A DNA stretch of 5,424 bases from positions 1 to 5,424 of the forward strand of contig DAOVYS010000195.1 of NCBI GenBank assembly GCA_030635485.1. Reading direction: 5' to 3'. Within the stretch, counting starts at the first letter, position 1, and each line of letters starts with the position of its first letter. The notes under the pieces were generated by a model. It was given only the letters and a program-made list of their open reading frames with translations. It made no database searches and was not told the origin of the DNA. The position numbers and the translations under genes were made by a program. This DNA is from Pseudomonadota bacterium. Lineage in GTDB: Bacteria; Desulfobacterota; Desulfobulbia; Desulfobulbales; DAOVYS01. Below are positions 1 to 5,290 of this stretch, piece by piece.

Positions 1-865
1 CTACAATATGAACTACCGGCAAATAATAGACTATCACAAGGCCAAGGATGCGGACCTGACCATGGCCTGTGTAAAGGTGCCCATGGCCGAGGCAGGCCGT
101 TTCGGGGTGGCTGACATTGATGACGAGGACAACGACATAGGCGGCAAGGTACTCCAATACAAAGAAAAGCCTTCCAAACCCAGATTCAACTGGGGATCCA
201 TGACCATATTCTGTTTCAAGCCAAAAACACTATACGAAATTCTCGAAATAAACGCCCTTGAAGATGATTCCTTTGAATTCGGTCGAAATATTATTCCACG
301 CATGATGTTTGACCGGAAGAGAATATTCGGTTTCAAATTTTACGGATACTGGGGATACACCGGCACTATAGAGGAATACTGGCAGACCAACATGGACCTG
401 CTTGGCCCAAACCCCAAGATCAGACTTGACGAGTGGGCAATCAGGACGAACCTGGAACACCGCGACCTCCGGGACTGCCAGCCACTCAAAATCGGCCTTA
501 ATGCAACTGTCCAGGACAGCCTGATCTATAACGGCTGCGTTGTGGAAGGCCATGTGGAACGTTCCATCCTGTTTCCGGGAGTGCATGTGAAAAAGGGCGC
601 GGTTGTAAAAGATTCCGTCCTTTTCTTTGAAAATTTCGTCTCCAGAGACGCACGACTGGAAAAAGTGGTCAGCGACGTAAACGTTATCTTTGGAAGAGGC
701 GCACGGGTCGGGGAAAGCTCCTCTGAAGACCGGGAGGCATCCGTAATCGGATGGAACAACCGAATTCCGCCCAATAGCGTGATCGGCTCGGACTGCACCC
801 TGTATCCTGGACTTAAGGCGGAAAAGCTTAGCAGAAAAATAAAAAATGGGGAGATAGTGCGATGA
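1..865 (+). CDS. GlgC-family nucleotidyltransferase, 5'-truncated by window edge, catalytically degenerate
   Basis: This is the C-terminal two thirds of a glucose-1-phosphate adenylyltransferase-like protein. The frame is open to the left edge (codons for Tyr-Asn precede the first Met at base 8) and those residues align with the family segment after GDHIY, so the true start, the nucleotide-binding loop and roughly 120 residues lie outside the window. Counting from the Met at base 8, visible motifs are KEKP (52-55, Lys54 matching the glucose-1-phosphate lysine, E. coli Lys195), GSMTIF (63-68), FEFGRNIIP (89-97) and a left-handed beta-helix of hexapeptide-like repeats from about 164 to 270. The family motif YWRDVGT reads YWGYTGT (114-120), so the metal-binding Asp (E. 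coli Asp276) is Tyr117. ATGA overlap with the following full-length paralogue suggests a two-subunit enzyme. It could be a GlgD-like regulatory subunit or an enzyme for another sugar nucleotide. Family membership is firm, the exact role is not. Confidence 0.88.
   Translation, partial: YNMNYRQIIDYHKAKDADLTMACVKVPMAEAGRFGVADIDDEDNDIGGKVLQYKEKPSKPRFNWGSMTIFCFKPKTLYEILEINALEDDSFEFGRNIIPRMMFDRKRIFGFKFYGYWGYTGTIEEYWQTNMDLLGPNPKIRLDEWAIRTNLEHRDLRDCQPLKIGLNATVQDSLIYNGCVVEGHVERSILFPGVHVKKGAVVKDSVLFFENFVSRDARLEKVVSDVNVIFGRGARVGESSSEDREASVIGWNNRIPPNSVIGSDCTLYPGLKAEKLSRKIKNGEIVR
848..865 (+). promoter_or_regulatory. Ribosome binding site and ATGA stop-start overlap
   Basis: A purine-rich GGGGAGA (848-854) sits 7 bases before the ATG at 862, inside the last codons of the upstream gene. 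The upstream TGA stop (863-865) overlaps that ATG. This fixes the start of the second gene and implies translational coupling and co-transcription, so the two paralogous proteins are probably made in similar amounts. Confidence 0.8.
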
Positions 866-2127
866 AAAATGCCGAAAAGCCTCTTGTGCTATTGCTTGCA
901 GGCGGCGTCGGCAGCCGCCTGAACGTCCTGGTTCAGACCCGGGCCAAGCCCGCGGTTTCCTTTGCCGGCCTGTATCGTATCATCGATTTCAGCCTCAGCA
1001 ACGTCATGAACTCAGGCCTGACCCAGGTAGGGGTCATGACCCAATACAAACCCCTGTCGCTGATGCGGCACATCGGCACAGGGGAACCATGGGATTTTAC
1101 CGGGCGGACAAGGGGGGTAAAGATCCTGCCTCCAAGAACAGGTTCAAAAGATTCGGACTGGTACAAGGGAACCGCCGATGCAGTCCGGCAAAATATTGAC
1201 TTCATCAAGTCCCATCCGTCAAAGGAGATCCTGATCTTATCCGGCGACCACATCTACCAGATGGATTTTGATGACATGACCCGGTTCCATCGGCGCAAAG
1301 GGGCGGACATCACCATTGGCATGATGGTGGTGCCGAAAAGCCAGATCCATCAATTCGGGGCCGGAGTTACAAATGAGGATAGCCGTATTGTGGAATGGCA
1401 GGAAAAGCCAAAGGTTGCCAAAACAGACCTGGCATCCATGGGAATCTATATATTTGACACCAGGTATCTGTTGAAACTCCTGGACGAGGACCGCCAGGAG
1501 GTTGATTTCGGCATGCACCTTATCCCCAAGGCCATTGAACGGGACAATGTATTTGCCTATCCGTTTCACGGGTACTGGAGGGACGTAGGGACCATACAGG
1601 CCTACTGGGAGGCCAACATGGATGTGCTGAAAAACAAACCTGAAATATCACCTCAAGCATGGGGAATCCGGCCGGTGTCAACGGCTGATGAAAACTTCGC
1701 CGACCGGTGCCCGGCCAAATTCGTAACAGGCAGCAAAGTCAGGGGCTCAATGATATCCGCAGGCAGCGTGATTAAAGGAAAAATCATCAATTCAGTACTC
1801 TCGCCAGGCGTTAAGGTAGGGCGCGGAGCACTGGTAAAAGACTCAATAATAATCGACGATTGCATCATTGAAGAAGGCGCTGTGGTCGATCTTGCCATCC
1901 TGGATAAAAGAATCACGGTGAAAAAAAATGCCGTGGTGGGCAAGGGTGACCCAAAAGAGGTATCAAACAAGCTCCACCCAACACACCTGTATACAGGGAT
2001 AACCCTTGTGGGCAAAGAAGCGGTTATCCCTGAGAACGCGGTCATAGGCAGAAACTGCATCATCAGGCCATGGACAACTCCTGAGAATTTTCCCTCCCTC
2101 CAGGTAAAATCCGGTGAAACCGTGTGA
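862..2127 (+). CDS. glgC: Glucose-1-phosphate adenylyltransferase (ADP-glucose pyrophosphorylase)
   Basis: Cytoplasmic enzyme that makes ADP-glucose and pyrophosphate from ATP and glucose-1-phosphate, the committed step of bacterial glycogen synthesis. The 421-residue length is normal for GlgC. The N-terminal nucleotidyltransferase domain shows LAGGVGSRL (12-20), RAKPAV (27-32), YRIIDFSLSN (38-47), WYKGTADAV (100-108), GDHIY (128-132), EKP (181-183), ASMGIYIF (191-198) and YWRDVGT (238-244). Asp129, Lys182 and Asp241 match E. coli Asp142, Lys195 and Asp276, so catalysis is expected. A hexapeptide-repeat beta-helix follows at about 289-402. The position of E. coli Lys39, which binds the activator fructose-1,6-bisphosphate, is Thr26 here, so allosteric control probably differs (inference). 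The start is supported by the Shine-Dalgarno site and the ATGA overlap with the upstream degenerate paralogue. A different nucleotide sugar product cannot be excluded from sequence alone. Confidence 0.93.
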   Translation: MKNAEKPLVLLLAGGVGSRLNVLVQTRAKPAVSFAGLYRIIDFSLSNVMNSGLTQVGVMTQYKPLSLMRHIGTGEPWDFTGRTRGVKILPPRTGSKDSDWYKGTADAVRQNIDFIKSHPSKEILILSGDHIYQMDFDDMTRFHRRKGADITIGMMVVPKSQIHQFGAGVTNEDSRIVEWQEKPKVAKTDLASMGIYIFDTRYLLKLLDEDRQEVDFGMHLIPKAIERDNVFAYPFHGYWRDVGTIQAYWEANMDVLKNKPEISPQAWGIRPVSTADENFADRCPAKFVTGSKVRGSMISAGSVIKGKIINSVLSPGVKVGRGALVKDSIIIDDCIIEEGAVVDLAILDKRITVKKNAVVGKGDPKEVSNKLHPTHLYTGITLVGKEAVIPENAVIGRNCIIRPWTTPENFPSLQVKSGETV

Positions 2128-2146
2128 CGCGGGCACTCGGGTTATT

Positions 2147-2168
2147 GAAAACTTGCACACAAGTTTTC
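2147..2168. terminator. Stem-loop in convergent gap, possible bidirectional terminator
   Basis: GAAAACTTG (2147-2155) and CAAGTTTTC (2160-2168) form a perfect 9-bp stem with a CACA loop, 20 bases after the glgC stop and 61 bases beyond the cheR stop. T and A runs lie inside the arms rather than after the stem, so it is not a textbook intrinsic terminator. Its place between two convergent genes makes a transcript-end role likely, but this is inference. Confidence 0.5.
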
Positions 2169-2182
2169 GGCGTAATGCGCCG
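2168..2182. repeat. Second short stem-loop in convergent gap
   Basis: CGGCG (2168-2172) and CGCCG (2178-2182) pair around a TAATG loop, directly abutting the previous hairpin and sharing base 2168 with it. The stem is GC-rich but has no T-run on either side. It may reinforce termination or transcript stability. The rest of the gap up to 2229 shows no gene; CCGATC (2180-2185) and GATCGG (2212-2217) are a further weak inverted pair. Confidence 0.35.
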
Positions 2183-2229
2183 ATCCATCCCGCATGTAAA
2201 CGTCCACCCGCGATCGGACTCTTTTATTC

Positions 2230-3075
2230 TCATTCATAACTACCTGTCTTGAGCTGATAATAGAAGGTATCGTGTTCTTCGCAACGCCTGAATCTGTCTG
2301 TAATACCAAAGAGCAATTCCGTGCCGCCCAAGATAAGTATCCCGCCGGGGTTCAACTGGTCGGCAATACGATCAAAAAGCCGTCTCCGATTCTGCAGACT
2401 GAAATAAATGGCAACATTTCGGCAAAAAATGATATCAAACTTGCCGAGCGAATCAAAGGGCTTCAGCAGGTTCAATTTTTGAAAAAAGGCCAGTGCCCTG
2501 AGTTCATCCTTGACCCTGAACATCTTTCCCTGATTGATAAAATACATGTCGACCATCTTGCTGGAGAGCCCTCTGCCTATTTCAAGGCCTGAATATTCTC
2601 CGCGGCTTGATTTAACAATGGCGGAATCGGCAATATCAGTTCCGGTTATCATGACCCGGTACTGCTCCGCCCTTCTTCCGAAAAATTCCCGGACCACTAT
2701 CGCAATCGAGTATACCTCCTGACCGGTTGAGCAGGCGGCGCTCCAGATCCGTATGCTGAAATTTCCCTGACCGGACCGGCTGAATTTATTCTCAAGGTCG
2801 GGTAAAAGCCGGTTTTTTAACAAAACAAACGGTCGGTGATCACGAAAAAAAGATGTCTCGTGGTTGCTGATCTCATCAATAACCTGATTTGTCAATGAAT
2901 TGGAGACACGGAGCTTTGAATAAAGGTCGGAAAAAGAGTTTAGGTTCAATTCGGTAAGCAACGGCGCCAACCTGCTTTCAAGCAGGTACGCCTTGCCGTC
3001 ATCAATCACAATGCCGCTCTTCTCATGGATGAGCTGTGATATGCTCTTTAATTCTGTTTCTGTTATTTTTATCAT
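2230..3075 (-). CDS. cheR: Chemotaxis protein methyltransferase CheR
   Basis: Cytoplasmic S-adenosylmethionine-dependent methyltransferase that methylates specific glutamates of chemoreceptors during adaptation. At 281 residues it has typical CheR length. A helical N-terminal domain (about 1-70) is followed by NHETSFFRD (71-79), a SAM-binding motif I, WSAACSTGQE (111-120), an acidic TDI (146-148), FDIIFCRNVAIYF (213-225) and PGGILILGGTE (243-253). The stretch from YFI (178-180) to RVKDEL (187-192) is about four residues shorter than in E. coli CheR at the beta-subdomain that docks the receptor NWETF pentapeptide, so this looks like a pentapeptide-independent CheR. This agrees with the adjacent receptor lacking such a tail. 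The ATG start gives the full N-terminal domain, but I see only a weak GGG-containing stretch as a ribosome site. The receptor gene lies upstream on the same strand, across a 244-bp gap with a terminator, so separate transcription is possible. Confidence 0.95.
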   Translation of the reverse strand: MIKITETELKSISQLIHEKSGIVIDDGKAYLLESRLAPLLTELNLNSFSDLYSKLRVSNSLTNQVIDEISNHETSFFRDHRPFVLLKNRLLPDLENKFSRSGQGNFSIRIWSAACSTGQEVYSIAIVVREFFGRRAEQYRVMITGTDIADSAIVKSSRGEYSGLEIGRGLSSKMVDMYFINQGKMFRVKDELRALAFFQKLNLLKPFDSLGKFDIIFCRNVAIYFSLQNRRRLFDRIADQLNPGGILILGGTELLFGITDRFRRCEEHDTFYYQLKTGSYE

Positions 3076-3108
3076 CCGACCCGTTTCACAATTTCATCCA
3101 CAGGGTGT

Positions 3109-3135
3109 CTTGAATAATTAGATATTTTGTTCAAG
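3109..3135. promoter_or_regulatory. Inverted repeat upstream of cheR, possible operator
   Basis: CTTGAA (3109-3114) and TTCAAG (3130-3135) form perfect 6-bp arms separated by a 15-base AT-rich spacer, 34 bases upstream of the cheR start and just past the terminator that follows the receptor gene. On the minus strand TTGTCC and TTATTC, 17 bases apart, overlap it as a poor sigma-70-like pair. A cheR promoter with an operator is plausible but weakly supported. A pair of 6-bp arms can arise by chance. Confidence 0.25.
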
Positions 3136-3149
3136 GACAAGGAACGGTG

Positions 3150-3175
3150 AAAATAAAAAACACCCATTCGGGTAT
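3150..3175 (-). terminator. Intrinsic-type terminator after the chemoreceptor gene
   Basis: Read on the minus strand, ATACCC and GGGTGT pair (one T-G wobble) around a GAAT loop (3160-3175), followed at once by TTTTTTATTTT. The stem is short but the layout of hairpin plus T-run is classic. It lies about 145 bases past the receptor stop and 75 bases before cheR, suggesting the receptor transcript ends here, fully or partly, and that cheR may need its own promoter. Confidence 0.6.
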
Positions 3176-3246
3176 AAACTACGCATATTAGTGATATGTG
3201 AGCATTTTTCTTTTCGCCGTGACGCAGTAATCAGGCAAAACAGCAA

Positions 3247-3330
3247 TTACTCAAGGTACCCCACAATCTTCCGTGCAGGCACGACACTATCTATGACTCC
3301 CGCCTTAATCGTTGCCCCATTAAGTCTCAT
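3247..3330 (-). pseudogene. Possible remnant of a CheB C-terminus (27-codon frame)
   Basis: A short frame starts at an ATG overlapping the last codons of the receptor gene and runs to TAA at 3247-3249. Its translation includes AGVIDSVVPARKIVGYLE, which resembles the end of CheB methylesterases, where a Gly-Val/Ala-Val/Ile-Asp-x-Val-Leu/Val-Pro stretch is followed by a short helix. Only about 23 codons lie past the receptor stop, far short of a CheB domain. I read it as a possible relic of a deleted cheB once between the receptor and cheR. The resemblance is from memory, not an alignment. A chance frame or a tiny real peptide are alternatives. Confidence 0.25.
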
Positions 3331-5092
3331 CCAGTTTTTTCATTGTCTGCAGAAGCTCGCCTCCGATCCCAGCCAGCCTACCGACACTCTCATTGACATT
3401 TGACGCAGCACTTTTCACCTCGGCTATATTGCCATTCACCTTGTTCATGCCATCAGCTATCTGCTTTGTCGCGTCAGCAGCCTCCACTACATTACAGGTC
3501 ATCTCTTTGGTCTGAGAGGCAGCGCCGAAAACGTTCTGAGCAATGTCCCGGCTGGTCACGCTTTGTTCCTCAACTGCAGCTGCAATGGTACTTACGATGT
3601 CTGTAACATTATTGATTATCTCACTTATTTTTCTTATCTCGACAATGGTGCTGTCCGACGAATTGTGCATCGCCTCAATCTTGGTCTTGATATCCGTGGT
3701 GGCATCATTGGTCTGCTTGGCAAGCTCCTTCACCTCACTCGCCACAACGGCAAAACCTTTGCCTGCCTCACCCGCTCTCGCCGCCTCAATTGTCGCATTC
3801 AGGGCCAGCAGTTTGGTCTGTTCGGCAATTTCAACAATAGTCTCGATTACAGAAGTTATCTCTTCCGAGGCCTTGCTGAGAGAATCAAGCTTTTCGGAGG
3901 CGTTCCGGACGCCTGCGACCGCCTCTGAAGTGATGGTGCGGGCCTTTTCGGTGTTCTGGGCGATTTCGCCGACCGTGGCTGTCATCTCTTCAATAGCCAC
4001 GGCAATAGAATCAACATTTACCTGAGAATGCTCCGCAGCCTCTGAAACCGTGGCCATATTTTTTGACATACTCATTGAGGTTTCAGCGGCGCTGTTTGTC
4101 TCCGCAGCAATCTGTGATGACTGTGCGTCCATCTTGTGAGCCTGTTCCGACAATTCATCAACCGCCATCTGCAGTCTTTCAGCATTGGCATGTATGCTCT
4201 TTTGCACCTCCTCCTGGGTCTCCTGTGTCCGTTTCTGCGTATCCATAGACTGCTGGAGGTTGGCGCTCATCTCCTGGAGTGAATCAGCCAGCATTCCCAC
4301 CTCATCCTTGCTGGTAATGTTGATTCCGGTGTTGAAATTGCCTTTCCCCACATCCTGGGAAAACCGGGCACACTCAGCCAAAGGTCTGCTGATCAGTCCG
4401 GCAATAAACCACAGACCGGCAACGGCAACCACCAAGACAACAAAGCCGACAAGACCTATCCTGGCAAGCATCTTCCATATCCGGCCGTTCAATGCCTCCC
4501 TCTTTTGGGCAACTATTTCGTCAATTGAATCAATATATACGCCGGTCCCGACTATCCAGTTATAGGGTTTATAGAGCCTGACATACGAAAGCTTGGGCTG
4601 TTCGGTAGTCAAGCCATCCTTGATCGGTTTGGGCCAGAGATAATCAACAAAGCCCTCCCCCTCTTTCTCGCAGACATCAATAAAAGCCTTGAAAAGATTT
4701 TCTTTCTTGCCAAGGGCGCAGTTATATTTTTCGTTGCCCAACACCTTCCCGTCAAGGGCAGGGACAGTTGGATGCATGACCATCTTCGGAAATGGTTTCC
4801 CCATGTCATTGATCCAGAAATAGCCGGTCCCCTGATCATACCGCATCTTTTTGATGTCCTGCACCGCTTCTGATTTCTTTTTTGCGGCAAATGAGCTATA
4901 GACAATATCCACGTAGTTCTTGAGAGTTTTTTTAATCTTTTCCGTCTCTTCCAGCCGGAATGCCTCGATTTCTTTACGGGCATTGCTCTTCATGTCATAG
5001 ACTACAAAAAGAGAAATGACCACTGCTGCAGCTGCAAGTATTGCTATACAACCGGTCAGGATCTTCCAGCGAATCTCAAGATTGGCAAACAT
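3320..5092 (-). CDS. Methyl-accepting chemotaxis protein with single-Cache sensor
   Basis: Inner-membrane chemoreceptor of 590 residues that detects a ligand outside the membrane and controls the CheA kinase. The order is transmembrane helix 1 (about 12-33), a periplasmic sCache_2-type sensor (about 34-205, with YFWINDMGKPFPKMVMHP at 91-108 and YKPYNWIVGTGVYIDSID at 174-191), transmembrane helix 2 (about 211-234), HAMP (about 235-287), then a long coiled coil. The conserved hairpin tip runs from EQTKLLALNATIEAARAGEAG through VASEVKELA (424-458). Candidate methylation sites are AIEEM (366-370) and AVEEQ (506-510). Roughly 20 heptads on each side of the tip suggest a class near 40H (inference). 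The C-terminus ends KKLDET with no CheR-binding pentapeptide. The ligand is unknown; many sCache_2 receptors bind small organic acids, which is family knowledge and not shown here. Start is set by a strong Shine-Dalgarno site. cheR lies downstream. Confidence 0.96.
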   Translation of the reverse strand: MFANLEIRWKILTGCIAILAAAAVVISLFVVYDMKSNARKEIEAFRLEETEKIKKTLKNYVDIVYSSFAAKKKSEAVQDIKKMRYDQGTGYFWINDMGKPFPKMVMHPTVPALDGKVLGNEKYNCALGKKENLFKAFIDVCEKEGEGFVDYLWPKPIKDGLTTEQPKLSYVRLYKPYNWIVGTGVYIDSIDEIVAQKREALNGRIWKMLARIGLVGFVVLVVAVAGLWFIAGLISRPLAECARFSQDVGKGNFNTGINITSKDEVGMLADSLQEMSANLQQSMDTQKRTQETQEEVQKSIHANAERLQMAVDELSEQAHKMDAQSSQIAAETNSAAETSMSMSKNMATVSEAAEHSQVNVDSIAVAIEEMTATVGEIAQNTEKARTITSEAVAGVRNASEKLDSLSKASEEITSVIETIVEIAEQTKLLALNATIEAARAGEAGKGFAVVASEVKELAKQTNDATTDIKTKIEAMHNSSDSTIVEIRKISEIINNVTDIVSTIAAAVEEQSVTSRDIAQNVFGAASQTKEMTCNVVEAADATKQIADGMNKVNGNIAEVKSAASNVNESVGRLAGIGGELLQTMKKLDET

Positions 5093-5096
5093 ACGT

Positions 5097-5102
5097 TCTC
5101 CT
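5097..5102 (-). promoter_or_regulatory. Shine-Dalgarno site of the chemoreceptor gene
   Basis: AGGAGA on the minus strand lies 4 bases before the ATG at 5090-5092. It is the strongest ribosome binding site in the window and confirms the start, which also places the first transmembrane helix right at the N-terminus as expected. Confidence 0.85.
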
Positions 5103-5140
5103 TAATGAAGTTAAACCTGAAAAATATATCACAATGCGGG

Positions 5141-5169
5141 TTTCTACAATGCAGGACAATCGTTGGCAA
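5141..5169 (-). promoter_or_regulatory. Candidate sigma-70 promoter of the chemoreceptor gene
   Basis: On the minus strand TTGCCA (5164-5169, five of six matches to the -35 consensus) and TAGAAA (5141-5146, four of six to the -10) are separated by exactly 17 bases, giving a leader of about 40 bases. A competing option closer to the gene is the extended -10 TGATATATT (5123-5131), which has no good -35. I see no clear sigma-28 or sigma-54 motif. Assignment is by consensus only. Confidence 0.45.
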
Positions 5170-5171
5170 AA

Positions 5172-5194
5172 ATGCTACAATAAAATTGTAGCAT
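5172..5194. promoter_or_regulatory. Perfect palindrome upstream of chemoreceptor promoter, candidate operator
   Basis: ATGCTACAAT (5172-5181) and ATTGTAGCAT (5185-5194) are perfect 10-bp arms around AAA, lying immediately upstream of the candidate -35 box. A further half-site, CTACAAT at 5144-5150, overlaps the candidate -10 hexamer. This arrangement suits a dimeric transcription factor. As RNA on the minus strand the palindrome would also form a hairpin followed by TTTT, so a terminator for something upstream is the alternative. Confidence 0.5.
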
Positions 5195-5290
5195 AGGGGT
5201 GATATAAAAAAGAAATTTTTTTTCAGGACATTCTTTTTTTTTGACTTTTCCCATGTCCGTATGAAATAATCATTGACAGTTATCTAGTGC
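5195..5290. other. AT-rich spacer with homopolymer tracts, no gene seen
   Basis: This part of the gene-free 5093-5424 region has runs of eight T (5216-5223) and nine T (5234-5242) on the plus strand, and a distant inverted pair GGACAT (5226-5231) with ATGTCC (5253-5258) flanking the second run. No frame with a start and ribosome site is visible. The tracts could bend DNA upstream of the receptor promoter, or mark transcript ends of a gene outside the window. Confidence 0.4.

Noticed and set aside
8..10. ATG at base 8 as the true start of the first gene
   Set aside because: The frame continues open to the window edge, and the protein at this point aligns with the middle of the nucleotidyltransferase domain, so the N-terminus is outside the window.
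2272..2592. 106-codon plus-strand frame antisense to cheR
   Set aside because: The minus-strand frame carries all CheR motifs across the same bases, and the plus-strand frame has no recognisable domain.
3191..3403. 70-codon plus-strand frame over the receptor 3' end and the gap
   Set aside because: It overlaps the receptor C-terminus antisense, has no convincing ribosome site, and resembles no family I know.
3543..4025. 160-codon open frame on the plus strand, antisense to the chemoreceptor
   Set aside because: It lies wholly inside the highly conserved signalling domain of the minus-strand receptor. Its composition is the Ser/Ala/Ile/Val-rich pattern expected from reading a coiled-coil gene backwards, and no known motif is present.
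4660..4720. Cysteines in the receptor sensor domain (Cys125, Cys141) as a haem or metal site
   Set aside because: They are isolated and not in a CxxCH or other recognised cofactor motif.
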